In this document: positions 7,255-15,725 of the stretch, piece by piece | Layout of the letters: every line of letters begins with the position of its first letter | How positions within the stretch are numbered: the stretch's first letter is position 1 | From: Thermoproteus sp. | GTDB lineage: Archaea > Thermoproteota > Thermoprotei > Thermoproteales > Thermoproteaceae | Assembly (NCBI GenBank): GCA_038893495.1 | Contig: JAWARJ010000001.1 | Location: forward strand, 947,824-1,011,823 | Length of the DNA stretch: 64,000 nucleotides | Direction of reading: 5' to 3' | Made by a program: the position numbers and the translations under genes | Notes under the pieces: generated by a model | Seen by the model: only the letters and a program-made list of their open reading frames with translations | What the model was told of the DNA's origin: nothing | The model's database searches: none

Positions 7255-7935
7255 GTGAAGATAAGAGTGAAGTACTTCTCGGCTCTACGCGACGTAACCG
7301 GAAAGGTCTCGGAGGAGCTGGAGCTACCTGAGGACTACACTCTGGGGGAGTTGATGAGATGGTTCTTCGAGAAGTACCCGAAGGCCCTCGCCTATAAGGA
7401 CGACGTAATCTTTTTGGTGAACGGCCGCAATGCGACCGAAAACGCGCCACTACGAGACGGCGACGAAGTGGCCATAATGCCTCCCGTGTCTGGAGGGGGC
7501 GGGCTTCTAGGCGGCCCTATAGACCTAAACAGGGAGGTAGAGGACATAGTAAAGAAGACGGCCCCCCAGGGCGCCGGCGGAGTCGTCATATTTGTTGGCT
7601 TCGTTAAGGGCAGAGTTGGCGAGGCTGAGGTAAGCGAACTGGACTACGAGGCCTACGAGCCTTATGCCAGCTCCAAGATAGAAGAAATAGAACAGTGGGC
7701 TCGGTCTATAGACGGCGTGCTCGACGCAAGGATTTACCATAGGGTGGGTTCCCTCAAACCGGGCGACCACACCATCTACGTGCTGGTGGCCGGCATCAAT
7801 CGGGAGGTCTCGTTCTCAGTTGCCAGACAGGCCTTGGAGCGCGTAAAGCACGAAGTGCCGATATTTAAGTTGGAGCGCAGAAGCGACGGGGACTATTGGG
7901 TGGTTGGCGACGGCAAGAGGGTAAAGAGGGCCTAA
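7255..7935 (+). CDS. MoaD-MoaE fusion: molybdopterin synthase small and large subunits in one chain
   Basis: Both halves of molybdopterin synthase are joined. Residues about 1-83 are a ubiquitin-like MoaD (VKYFSALRDVTG opening, then DGDEVAIMPPVSGG). Residues about 95-226 are MoaE (GAGGVVIFVGFVKG, LDYEAYEPYA, RIYHRVGSLKPGD, KHEVPIFKLE with the catalytic Lys). MoaD normally needs a free C-terminal GlyGly to carry sulfur, yet here SGGGGLLGGP runs straight into MoaE. The chain must therefore be cut, as described for archaeal fusions processed by JAMM-type proteases, or work in another way. I chose the GTG at 7255: it starts exactly at the MoaD fold, about 23 bases after a TATA-like CTTAAAAC. An upstream in-frame ATG at 7177 would add 26 unlikely residues. 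Confidence 0.88.
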   Translation: MKIRVKYFSALRDVTGKVSEELELPEDYTLGELMRWFFEKYPKALAYKDDVIFLVNGRNATENAPLRDGDEVAIMPPVSGGGGLLGGPIDLNREVEDIVKKTAPQGAGGVVIFVGFVKGRVGEAEVSELDYEAYEPYASSKIEEIEQWARSIDGVLDARIYHRVGSLKPGDHTIYVLVAGINREVSFSVARQALERVKHEVPIFKLERRSDGDYWVVGDGKRVKRA

Positions 7936-8306
7936 CTCTCGTCTATCTCAAAGGGGGCCCTCTCCACCGCCACCGTACCCTCGACTTCGCTCACATAGCC
8001 GTTACTCCTTACGTCCACCCTGATAGTGACCAGGAGCCCCCTCTTGGTGACTATGAGGACTTTATCCTCGCCGACCTCAAAGTCTAGGACAGAGTCCCCC
8101 TCAGCGGTTATGAGCTCTGCGACCTTCGAGGCGAGGCTCCACCTAAAAGTTAAAGTTATGTTGAGGCCTCCTGCATCTACGTCCAGAGGCCCCTTGAGGG
8201 CCTTTGCCACGAACTCGGCCGCCCCTCTGTTGAGTTGAGGGTCCCCCGACTCTATAGTCACTAGTACCCTCAGGGGCTTGAGACGCGCAAGTTGCTCAGT
8301 CAGCAC
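7932..8306 (-). CDS. Hypothetical protein
   Basis: A 124-aa soluble protein of unknown function. It has an N-terminal helix-rich part (LTEQLARLKPLRVLV), a RGAAEFVAKALKGP segment, and a C-terminal run of alternating strands (DSVLDFEVGEDKVLIVTKRG, LLVTIRVDV). The longer open frame reaches 8480, but I place the start at the GTG at 8306. It is about 25 bases after a TATA core (ATTTTTAAGG), and the extra upstream residues have no coding character and run into the neighbouring gene's start. It overlaps the end of the moaD-moaE fusion by 4 bp, convergently. I do not recognise a family. Confidence 0.6.
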   Translation of the reverse strand: MLTEQLARLKPLRVLVTIESGDPQLNRGAAEFVAKALKGPLDVDAGGLNITLTFRWSLASKVAELITAEGDSVLDFEVGEDKVLIVTKRGLLVTIRVDVRSNGYVSEVEGTVAVERAPFEIDES

Positions 8307-8458
8307 ATATAGAGGGCGCTCCAGCCTTAAAAATGTTGGCACCAAGCCGCCAATAGCTCCTTTAGATATGGCGACATCAACGCCCCTAGGGCTAGGTGCG
8401 AGCTGGGGGCCGGCGGCTGTTATCCAAAAAACACATATACTAGAAGTAATATCGACAC

Positions 8459-9271
8459 ATGGCCTCCGGCGTAGTTTCATACGAGGCGCCTCGATATTCT
8501 GAGAACCTGTTCTACGAAACGACCCCCACGGGGATAGAGGGGTTAGACCAACTGTTGGGCGGCGGCTTCATACGGGGCCGCACCTATCTCATCTCCGGCG
8601 AGACGGGAACCGGCAAGACCCTCATATCGCTTACCTTCCTCCTCCAAGGCGCGTTGAAGTTCGGAGAGCCCGGCATATACGTCTCTGTGGACGAGACCTA
8701 CGAGCAGTTGGTCATGGGCGCCAAGAGGTTCGGCTGGGACTTAGAGGAGCTGAGGGCCAAAGGCCTAATAGAGGTCTTGGTGCCCGAGATGGACCTCATA
8801 GAGCGCCTCCGCGAAAAGGACCCCACAGCCATAGCCAAGTCGCTCATCGCCTCGCTTAGAGACTACGTGGCGGCCCTCAACGCGCAGAGGCTCGTCATAG
8901 ACCCCATAGCGCCTCTGGTGACCCTAGACAAGGACGTACAGGTACTCCGCGAATACATAAGGGTGCTCGTCATGGGCATAGAGAGGGAGATCGGGACCAC
9001 CAACATAGTCACGACCGAGATCCCCAGCGGTTCGACCGCTATAAGCCGCTACGGCGTTGAGGAGTTTCTGGCCACTGGCGTCTTGGTGACTGGCATAGCG
9101 AGGACTCGCGACGGGAACTTCAAGAGAGTCCTCTTCATAAGGAAGATGCGTTGGTCGCCCGTACAGCCCGGCCTCTACGAGTTCGAGATAGTGCCGAAAG
9201 AGGGCGTCGTGGTGAAGTCGCAAGTGAAGGAGCCGTTAATGCCCGTCACGTTCCTCCCCTTTGTGCCTTAA
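8459..9271 (+). CDS. KaiC-like RecA-superfamily ATPase, single domain
   Basis: A 270-aa protein with one RecA/KaiC-type domain. TPTGIEGLDQLLGGGF is followed by the Walker A GETGTGKT near residues 48-55, and the Walker B-like strand RLVIDPIAPLV lies near residue 143. Such archaeal KaiC-like or Gvp-like proteins bind and hydrolyse ATP as oligomers. They are thought to act in signalling or regulation rather than in recombination. The gene stands alone, with a TATA-like CATATACT about 23 bases before the ATG. The C-terminal region after about residue 230 is short and lacks the second domain found in cyanobacterial KaiC. The family call is firm; the cellular role is unknown. Confidence 0.85.
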   Translation: MASGVVSYEAPRYSENLFYETTPTGIEGLDQLLGGGFIRGRTYLISGETGTGKTLISLTFLLQGALKFGEPGIYVSVDETYEQLVMGAKRFGWDLEELRAKGLIEVLVPEMDLIERLREKDPTAIAKSLIASLRDYVAALNAQRLVIDPIAPLVTLDKDVQVLREYIRVLVMGIEREIGTTNIVTTEIPSGSTAISRYGVEEFLATGVLVTGIARTRDGNFKRVLFIRKMRWSPVQPGLYEFEIVPKEGVVVKSQVKEPLMPVTFLPFVP

Positions 9272-9333
9272 CTTGAAACATCAACGTAATTGAGCCGCAT
9301 GGGCGCCTATGGGCGTCTGCGAGATGGAGCCCT

Positions 9334-9909
9334 ATGTCGGGCCTCTTCGTAGCCGTCGAGGGTATTGACGGTAGCGGGAAGAGCACCGTGATAGCTGAAT
9401 TGAAGAGAATCATGCCGATATATGCCACCAAGGAGCCCAGCGACGGGCCTATAGGTAAGATGATAAAAGAATGGGCTCTACGCGGAGGCACGGCCAACCC
9501 TTACGTCGACGCGCTTCTCTTCGCCGCCGACAGGATCGACCACTTCGAGCGCGAAATAGCGCCTGCGCTGAAGAGAGGGCTCGTCGTAGTCACCGAGAGG
9601 TATATAGAGTCGAGTATAGCCTATCAGGGCGCAGCTGGCGTCGAGGTGGAGTTCATCGAGATGATAAACTCCAAAGTGCCCCAGCCCGACCTCACTATAA
9701 TACTCGACATAGAGCCCGAGGTGGCTGTGAGGCGCATCGGCGTGCGTGGCGGGCCGGCGGAAAAATACGAGCAGACGGACTTCTTAAGGAAAGTCCGTTC
9801 TATCTATCTGAAGAGAGCCGCCGAAAGGGGATATACAGTTCTTAACGCCGAAGAGAGGCCGGACGTCCTCGCCCTAAGGATCGCCGAAATGATTAGAGCT
9901 AGACTTTAG
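9334..9909 (+). CDS. tmk: Thymidylate kinase
   Basis: A 191-aa dTMP kinase that makes dTDP from dTMP and ATP for DNA synthesis. It shows the P-loop GIDGSGKST at residues 9-17, the TKEPSDGPIG segment that binds dTMP phosphate, the DR motif (AADRIDHF), TERYIESSIAYQG, and the LID region RRIGVRGGPAEKYEQ. Length and order match the family. The end overlaps the convergent hisH by 11 bp. Confidence 0.94.
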   Translation: MSGLFVAVEGIDGSGKSTVIAELKRIMPIYATKEPSDGPIGKMIKEWALRGGTANPYVDALLFAADRIDHFEREIAPALKRGLVVVTERYIESSIAYQGAAGVEVEFIEMINSKVPQPDLTIILDIEPEVAVRRIGVRGGPAEKYEQTDFLRKVRSIYLKRAAERGYTVLNAEERPDVLALRIAEMIRARL

Positions 9910-10474
9910 CTAGGCCAAGGAACCGCCGGATCACTTCAAGGCCCCTCCTGCCGCTCCTCTCGGGATGGAACTGAACTCCGTAGATACCCCTCTCCTCGTC
10001 GCAGACGGCCGCCACATATCGCTCTTTTAACTCTATATAGGCCGCCTCGTAAGGCGCCCCCACGGCCCTCACGCCGTAGCTGTGTAGGTAGTAGTAATAG
10101 GCGTCCTCCACGAGGCCACACGACCCAGTCGGCCTCGTGCGTTCCCAACCTATATGGGGAATCCTCTCGGCGTTTATCCTCACTACGCGGCCTGGAAACC
10201 AAGAGAGGCCCTCGCCCTCCCCCTCTTCGCTAGATTGAAACATCAGTTGCATACCGAGGCAAATGCCCAAAATGGGCTTAGAGCCGACATATCTCTTAGC
10301 GGCCGCCGCGAGCTTGCTGGCCACAGAGAAGGTGCCAACTCCGGGCAGGACCAGGGCGTCGGCCTCCTCAAGGCTCTCGCCCCTAGAGGTATACGCCTCC
10401 GCTCCCAGCCTCCTAAACGCGGATATGAGACTTCCTATATTGCCCACCGTGTAGTCCAGTATGGCCACCCTCAT
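9899..10474 (-). CDS. hisH: Imidazole glycerol phosphate synthase glutaminase subunit HisH
   Basis: A 191-aa class I glutamine amidotransferase. It would supply ammonia to HisF for closing the imidazole ring of histidine. Visible are the opening VAILDYTVGNIGSL, the nucleophile elbow GICLGMQLMF with its Cys near residue 80, and the His/Glu pair in VQFHPERSG near residue 170. HisF is not in the window. The ATG overlaps the stop of hisG by 4 nt, so hisC-hisG-hisH is one transcription unit read leftward. Confidence 0.94.
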   Translation of the reverse strand: MRVAILDYTVGNIGSLISAFRRLGAEAYTSRGESLEEADALVLPGVGTFSVASKLAAAAKRYVGSKPILGICLGMQLMFQSSEEGEGEGLSWFPGRVVRINAERIPHIGWERTRPTGSCGLVEDAYYYYLHSYGVRAVGAPYEAAYIELKERYVAAVCDEERGIYGVQFHPERSGRRGLEVIRRFLGLAKV

Positions 10475-11340
10475 TTTATGAGCTTGTCGAGCTGTACTAT
10501 GGTTACGTCTTTAGCGCCGGCCGATTTGAGCTTCATTATGAGGTCGGGCAGCTGGTCCTCGTCAATGACCGAAAACACTTCGTACATATCGCCTCTTGCC
10601 AGACGGGCTATGCTGGGCGACTCCATGGCGGGCAACACCGAGACGACGTCTGCGATCTTATCAGCTGGAACGTTCAGAAAGACCATGCGCTTGCCTTGGG
10701 CGTCTAGATAGCCCTTTATGTACGTCACTAGTTTTTTTACCACATAGTCGTCCGAGTGCTCTCTGCTGACCACCAAGCGGGCCGACGTATCCAACACCTT
10801 CTCGATAGGCTCGAGGCCGTGTAAGGCGAGCGTAGTGCCGGTGGCCATCACGTCGACTATGACGTCGGCTACCCCCAACATGGGCATAACCTCGACAGAG
10901 CCGGAGACCTTGACTATTTTTACCCTCTTGCCCTTCCTCTCGAAATAGGCGGAGGCTATATTGATGTATTTAGTGGCTACCCTGATGCCGTCCGGCATCT
11001 CCTCCACAGAGCGCCATTTGCCCTTAGCGGCCGCCACGACGATCGAGCCCCTCCCTATCTTCAAGTCGAGTAGCTCCGCCACGTCGGCGCCCGACTCCAC
11101 CACGTAGTCGTGCCCCGTAATTCCCGCCGCCACGTTGCCGGCCGCTACTATCTGCGGTATGTCTTCAGGCCTGAGCCTTATGATGTTTAGGTCGGGCCAG
11201 GAGGTGGGGAGTATTATTGACCTCTCGTCGGACGCGAGGAGGCTTATGCCGGCGAGCTCTAACAGTTTGATCGTGGGCTCCATTAGGCGACCCTTATTGG
11301 GGACCGCCAGCAATATGGGGACTGTCCGGCATGCCGCCAT
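10471..11340 (-). CDS. hisG: ATP phosphoribosyltransferase (long form)
   Basis: About 289 aa, the first enzyme of histidine synthesis: it joins ATP and PRPP. The N-terminal lobe begins ILLAVPNKGRLMEPT, with DYVVESGADVAELLDL further on. The phosphate-binding segment is VDVMATGTTLALHG. The last 80 or so residues (GYLDAQGKRMVFLNVPADKIADV and onward) form the extra regulatory ACT-like domain of the long HisG, which normally gives feedback control by histidine and makes HisZ unnecessary. The ATG at 11340 is preferred; a TTG two codons upstream is also open. The gene lies ten bases after the hisC stop and overlaps hisH. Confidence 0.93.
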   Translation of the reverse strand: MAACRTVPILLAVPNKGRLMEPTIKLLELAGISLLASDERSIILPTSWPDLNIIRLRPEDIPQIVAAGNVAAGITGHDYVVESGADVAELLDLKIGRGSIVVAAAKGKWRSVEEMPDGIRVATKYINIASAYFERKGKRVKIVKVSGSVEVMPMLGVADVIVDVMATGTTLALHGLEPIEKVLDTSARLVVSREHSDDYVVKKLVTYIKGYLDAQGKRMVFLNVPADKIADVVSVLPAMESPSIARLARGDMYEVFSVIDEDQLPDLIMKLKSAGAKDVTIVQLDKLIK

Positions 11341-11350
11341 CCACAAGTCC

Positions 11351-12373
11351 CTATATAAGCCTTTCGCCGAGGATTTCGCCGAGAGCCCTCAAGAACTCCT
11401 CCATTATATCCATGGGCGCTACGGTGAAGCGTAGGCAGGACTCGCAGAGAGGCTTCCCGCCGAGCGCCCTTACGGCGAAGCCTCTGCCGTAGAGCCTATT
11501 CGCTATAGACTCGGCGTCTTTCAACAACAACGTGACGAAATTAGCCTCGCCTACATACTTCTCGAGCCTTATCTTGCCGGCCACCTCGTTCCTTACGGCC
11601 CTCATGGCGTCTACAGACCGCCTTACATGGCCCTCCAGCTCCAGAGCCCTCTCGACGACCTTGGCCGAATAGCTACTTATGGGGTGAGGATAGGCGAGGG
11701 CCTTGAGCGCAGAGGCCAGCTCCGGCTTCGCCACCACATAGCCGACTCTAAGCCCTGCGAGGCCCCAGGCCTTGGAGAACGTCCTCACCTCGGCCACGTT
11801 CCCGTATTCGTATAGCTCCGGCCTCCAGTATCCGGCAAACTCGGCGTAAGCCGCGTCGTATATGAGCAGGCCATCGAGCCGCGAGGCGAGGTCCTCCAAC
11901 TCCTTTACGAGGTGGCCTGTGGGGTTATTGGGCGAACAGACGTAGACGCCGCCTCCTCTAGCCGCCTTCGCCACCTCGTCCACGTCGAGCCCCAAATCGC
12001 CCCTATAGGGCACCGGCAAGTATTCGAGGCCCAACTGCTCGGCGAGTATCTTGGCCATACTGTACGTCGGCTCCAACACCACCAGCCTCTTCCTATCGGC
12101 GTAGTGCAATAACTGTATCGATATGCGGAGGCCGTCGTCGGCTCCGGCGGTTATGACGACCGAGCCTTTGGGCAGACCCATATGGCCTTCTATCTTGGAG
12201 GCCAGCGCCGCGTTGTTGGGCTGGGTATAGTATCGGATCTCCCAAGGCTCTAGCGCCGCCGCCAGCTCGGCGTAGTAGCCCTCAGGCAGGAAGAGGTTCT
12301 CGTTGAAGTGTAGGCGGTGCACCTTATACCCCACATCGGGCTCCTCGTAGAATCGGGGGAGCTCCTTGAACAT
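11351..12373 (-). CDS. hisC: Histidinol-phosphate aminotransferase
   Basis: A 340-aa class I/II PLP enzyme that converts imidazole-acetol phosphate to histidinol phosphate with glutamate as amino donor. The HisC pattern is clear: LHFNENLF near the start, YTQPNNAALASKI, ITAGADDGLRI, the VCSPNNPTGHL motif, DAAYAEF, and the Schiff-base Lys in TFSKAWGLAGLRVGY. It is the first gene of hisC-hisG-hisH. An A/T run near 12398-12408 lies between it and the divergent hisI start and probably serves both directions. Confidence 0.93.
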   Translation of the reverse strand: MFKELPRFYEEPDVGYKVHRLHFNENLFLPEGYYAELAAALEPWEIRYYTQPNNAALASKIEGHMGLPKGSVVITAGADDGLRISIQLLHYADRKRLVVLEPTYSMAKILAEQLGLEYLPVPYRGDLGLDVDEVAKAARGGGVYVCSPNNPTGHLVKELEDLASRLDGLLIYDAAYAEFAGYWRPELYEYGNVAEVRTFSKAWGLAGLRVGYVVAKPELASALKALAYPHPISSYSAKVVERALELEGHVRRSVDAMRAVRNEVAGKIRLEKYVGEANFVTLLLKDAESIANRLYGRGFAVRALGGKPLCESCLRFTVAPMDIMEEFLRALGEILGERLI

Positions 12374-12425
12374 ATAGCCGCCTCGCGGCCCCTACAAAAA
12401 TTTATTTGCGGGGGCGGGGCGCCTC

Positions 12426-12884
12426 GTGCAGAACGAGCCCGCTCCGAGACCTCTCGCCACGCCCGAAGAGGCCTATAGGGTCGCTAGATCCCTTAACTAC
12501 CGCCAGAGAGACGGCACTGTCGTGGCTGTTGTGCAAGACGTGGAGACTGGCGACGTGTTAATGGTAGCCCATATGGACTTCACAGCCGTCGTGCTCACAT
12601 TGACTACAGGTCTGGCACACTATTGGTCTACCAGCAGGAGGAAGTTGTGGCTGAAGGGCGAGACCTCCGGGCACTATCAGTACGTCGTGGAGTTCAGGAC
12701 CGACTGCGACGGCGATGCGGTCTTGCTTAAGGTGGTCCAGATAGGCGCCGCCTGCCACACGGGTTCCCGTTCCTGCTTCGAGTCGAAATACTCAGCGCTA
12801 TTTCCTTCTACGTTTAAGCTCGGCGCAGACGTCTTCAAGAGAGAGACCCTGGGCGGCGAGGAGGACAGCCACATGATACAATAG
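12426..12884 (+). CDS. hisI: Phosphoribosyl-AMP cyclohydrolase
   Basis: A 152-aa stand-alone HisI that opens the adenine ring of PR-AMP. Family motifs: [39 protein letters not shown], the metal site [11 protein letters not shown], and [12 protein letters not shown]. Catalytic Cys and metal Asp/Cys residues are present. The core ends near residue 124, and a further tail of about 27 residues is encoded by DNA that also codes, on the other strand, for the end of hisE (an 87-bp antisense overlap). Start is a GTG. It is the only his gene here on the + strand. Confidence 0.92.
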   Translation: MQNEPAPRPLATPEEAYRVARSLNYRQRDGTVVAVVQDVETGDVLMVAHMDFTAVVLTLTTGLAHYWSTSRRKLWLKGETSGHYQYVVEFRTDCDGDAVLLKVVQIGAACHTGSRSCFESKYSALFPSTFKLGADVFKRETLGGEEDSHMIQ

Positions 12885-13082
12885 GTCGGCCGCCTCCTCT
12901 ACGACCCTCTGCCTCCCCTCGGCCAGAGAGGCGACAACAAGCTCTATTGCCTCCTCGCCGACCTTCCTAGCTATATAATGGACTCCCTTACTGTATATAG
13001 TGTATGTATAACTGTTGGGGTCTCTGGAGGCTATCCTAGCCCTAATCACTTCTTCAAGCTCGGCCAAGATCTCGCAAGTCAT
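12798..13082 (-). CDS. hisE: Phosphoribosyl-ATP pyrophosphohydrolase
   Basis: A 94-aa all-alpha MazG-like pyrophosphatase that removes PPi from PR-ATP, the second histidine step. The pattern [26 protein letters not shown], followed by [18 protein letters not shown], carries the acidic metal residues (EExxE, ExxD). The 3' end overlaps the end of hisI by 87 bp on the opposite strand; both products look full length. The start overlaps the hisD stop by 4 nt (ATGA), so hisD-hisE is one unit. Confidence 0.93.
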   Translation of the reverse strand: MTCEILAELEEVIRARIASRDPNSYTYTIYSKGVHYIARKVGEEAIELVVASLAEGRQRVVEEAADLLYHVAVLLAAQGLSLEDVCAELKRRRK

Positions 13083-14194
13083 CTCAACGCGTCGGCGTGG
13101 CGCCTAAAGCCCTCGTACTCAGCCAGCCTCAAGGCGGCCGCCTTGAGTTTAGTGTCGCCGAGAGGCCACGCGATCCCTATCGGCTTCATGAAGGTCATAG
13201 GCGTGATTATGCCGCGCCACCTGGCGGTGCCGCCTGTCGGGAGGACGTGCGATATGCCCGCCGCGTAGTCCAGCAGGGGGCTCGGCGCGTTTATCGAAAT
13301 CGCGCCGACGTTTCTGACCATATAGGCCAGCTGGGGGGCGCCCCACACTTCTAAGTGCTCGGGGGCCATCTCGTCGATGATGCGCGCTGCCTCCTCCAGC
13401 GACGAGACCCTCCTGGCCTCAAGGGGTCCCATGGAGCTCGTTTTCTCCATGGAATATATCCTAGACACCTCCTCTACGAGCCAGGAGTCCCTTGAGAGGA
13501 ATAAAGCGAAGGAGGTCGGGCCGTGTTCCAGCTGCGCGAGGATCCCGGCGACAGCACGGCCGGGCTCTACGCCCTCGGCGTATGTCACGAGCTCGGTGGG
13601 GCCCTCTATGCCGTCTATGCCCACATATCTAGAGAGGACGTACTTAGCGGCCTGCACGTATAGGCCGCCGGGACCGGCCAGTATGTCCGCCCCCAGCCCG
13701 AACGCCGCATAGGCGAGTCCTTGAGGGCCGCCGAGGGCGACGACGCCCTTGACGCCCAGCTTCTCGGCCACCGCCAAAAGCTCCGGCGTAACGCCCTTAG
13801 GCGGAGTGACCACATATAGCTCTGAAACCCCGGCCACCCTGGCGGGGACGGCCAGCATGATCAAAGTAGAGATATAGCGAGCGGGCACGTAGAGGGCCGC
13901 CCTCCCCACAGGCCTCCAGACCACAGACCTCAAGACCCCCTCGTAGTAGTCGGCGATGTCGGGCGGCCTCATCTTCTCATAAAGCCTTTCAAGGGATCTG
14001 GCGGCCTCGAGGGCGGCCGCCACGACCGACGGGTCGACGTCCTGGCGGGGGGCTGGCGGCACTACGACCTCGGCCGGCTCCACCCCGTCCAGCCTCTTAG
14101 ACCACTCGAGGGCCGCGGCGAGCCCCCTCTGCCTCACGTCATCCACTATCCTCTCGGCGGCCTCCAAAACGTGTTGCGGAAACGGCTCGCGCAT
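13079..14194 (-). CDS. hisD: Histidinol dehydrogenase, short form
   Basis: A 371-aa enzyme for the last two oxidations to histidine, with NAD and zinc. It is about 50-60 residues shorter than bacterial HisD, mainly at the N-terminus. Zinc ligands and catalytic residues are retained: Gln and His in AQLEHGP, the Glu-His pair in APEHLEV, Asp in LLDYAAGISHVLPTGG, and His in GFRRHADAL. The usual YVPGG motif is changed here to YVPARYIS. It is the first gene of hisD-hisE, with a TATA-like TTTAAATAG about 22 bases before the ATG. Confidence 0.92.
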   Translation of the reverse strand: MREPFPQHVLEAAERIVDDVRQRGLAAALEWSKRLDGVEPAEVVVPPAPRQDVDPSVVAAALEAARSLERLYEKMRPPDIADYYEGVLRSVVWRPVGRAALYVPARYISTLIMLAVPARVAGVSELYVVTPPKGVTPELLAVAEKLGVKGVVALGGPQGLAYAAFGLGADILAGPGGLYVQAAKYVLSRYVGIDGIEGPTELVTYAEGVEPGRAVAGILAQLEHGPTSFALFLSRDSWLVEEVSRIYSMEKTSSMGPLEARRVSSLEEAARIIDEMAPEHLEVWGAPQLAYMVRNVGAISINAPSPLLDYAAGISHVLPTGGTARWRGIITPMTFMKPIGIAWPLGDTKLKAAALRLAEYEGFRRHADALR

Positions 14195-14318
14195 ATCGCC
14201 GAGGGGCCATATCTATTTAAACAAAGCGCCACAGAAGGGCGCCGGCTGGGCGAGTCTAGGCCCTCTATGTCGCATAAAGAACAACGCAAAATATATTTGA
14301 GAGATTTCTATTTCGTTT

Positions 14319-15725
14319 GTGCAGTCCATCGAACTTGTCGTTGTGGGCTTTATCTTAGCCTTCTTCATAGCCGTTACGTTCTATATGGTGGGCGCCATGG
14401 GCGCAAGCCAACAGACGAGCCAGGCAGGCCTCAACGTGTTGGCCCAACAGATACTCCAGAAGATAACCAGCTACACCGCCTACAGCCTATCCAACGAGCT
14501 CGGCATAGCCGACCCCAACACGCCCGGCTACGTCAGCGACTACATAATCGACTATCTGGCCATGGCGAGTCCCCAAGCTACAGGCCTCCCGGCCTGCTAC
14601 GTGTTTAACACCAACAGCCAACTGGCATCCGCAGTGGGCCAGGTGGTGTACTGGGCCGGCTACGGCTACATCGTGCCCAACGCGCCCAGCGCCACGTTGA
14701 ACCTCACCGCGATAGCCAGGAACCTCTTCGGGCAGAGCTACAAACAATACGACGTAGAGGTGCGAATAACGCCACTGGTCAGACTTGCCGTATGTCCCTA
14801 TGTAGTCGTTAGTAGTGGAGGCACCACTATTACCTTTAAGAACGCTTGGAATCCGATATGTAACACCTTCTATTCCACCAACACCCAACAGGGCGTCTAC
14901 GTAGTGGCTAAAGGCGCAGGCTCCCAGCCGACGGGACAGATACTCTACACTGTCTATTACTGCACGACGAGCTACTGCTATCCGCCGTATACAAGCTCTG
15001 CGCAGCTCCAGCCGCTCTCCGGCTATTACAGCTACGCTCAGCTACAACTGCCCAGTTATATCAATTTCAGTCAGATAGCCTCGTTAAACGCCACCCTCGT
15101 GATATACGTCCAGAAGGTGACCTACCCCTACAGCGCAACTTTCTACGTCTTCAACGCGACCAGCATATCGTTGATATACGGCGCACCCTTCATCACCTCC
15201 CAAGGGGTCACCCTGTATTTGATACACGACGCGGATTACACTACATCGCCGAACTCCAACGTGCCGTGCGACGGCCGGCTGGATTCTAACGGAGTCGGCA
15301 CACAGTCCCTAGGGATAAGAACCGTAACTCTATATACCGGACAGGGCCTCTTGAACATAGCCACGAACGTCAATCTGGACCCAGGCGGCTCGGGCAGTGG
15401 CTCGCCCAAGGTACAGCAGTGCTCGCAGTGCTCCGGCTCCTCCTGCACCGCCTGTTGGATTGACCTACCCCCTGGCACGATGTTGGCCCTAGCCTACGTT
15501 ACTGCTAACGCTCAATCCAACAATATACCTCAGGCGGCATTGGTGCCCATACCGTTGTTCCCGTCGCCGCCGCTGGTGGACGTGGACGTGAAGACGTGGT
15601 TAAGGTGGGGCTTCCAACAGCCGCCGCAAGTCTACGCCGCCTCGGCCTGGGGCATATTTAACTCTATCACCACGACCTATCTAGTCAACGTGACGGTCTA
15701 CGAGTACCCCGGCCCCTTGAGATGA
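14319..15725 (+). CDS. Surface/pilus-associated membrane-anchored protein, first gene of pilus-like locus
   Basis: A 468-aa protein with an N-terminal hydrophobic helix (residues about 5-28, following MQSIE) and a long exterior rich in Tyr, Ser, Thr, Asn and Gln with many N-x-S/T sites. The helix has a Glu at position 5, as in mature type IV pilins, but with no preceding leader. A Cys cluster CSQCSGSSCTACW near residues 367-379 is unusual outside the cell and could form disulfides or bind a metal. A TATA box (AAAATATATTTG) about 25 bases before the GTG marks the start of a unit. The next gene begins at the ATGA overlap. No family is recognised; a pilus or surface-filament role is inferred from context. 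Confidence 0.75.
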   Translation: MQSIELVVVGFILAFFIAVTFYMVGAMGASQQTSQAGLNVLAQQILQKITSYTAYSLSNELGIADPNTPGYVSDYIIDYLAMASPQATGLPACYVFNTNSQLASAVGQVVYWAGYGYIVPNAPSATLNLTAIARNLFGQSYKQYDVEVRITPLVRLAVCPYVVVSSGGTTITFKNAWNPICNTFYSTNTQQGVYVVAKGAGSQPTGQILYTVYYCTTSYCYPPYTSSAQLQPLSGYYSYAQLQLPSYINFSQIASLNATLVIYVQKVTYPYSATFYVFNATSISLIYGAPFITSQGVTLYLIHDADYTTSPNSNVPCDGRLDSNGVGTQSLGIRTVTLYTGQGLLNIATNVNLDPGGSGSGSPKVQQCSQCSGSSCTACWIDLPPGTMLALAYVTANAQSNNIPQAALVPIPLFPSPPLVDVDVKTWLRWGFQQPPQVYAASAWGIFNSITTTYLVNVTVYEYPGPLR

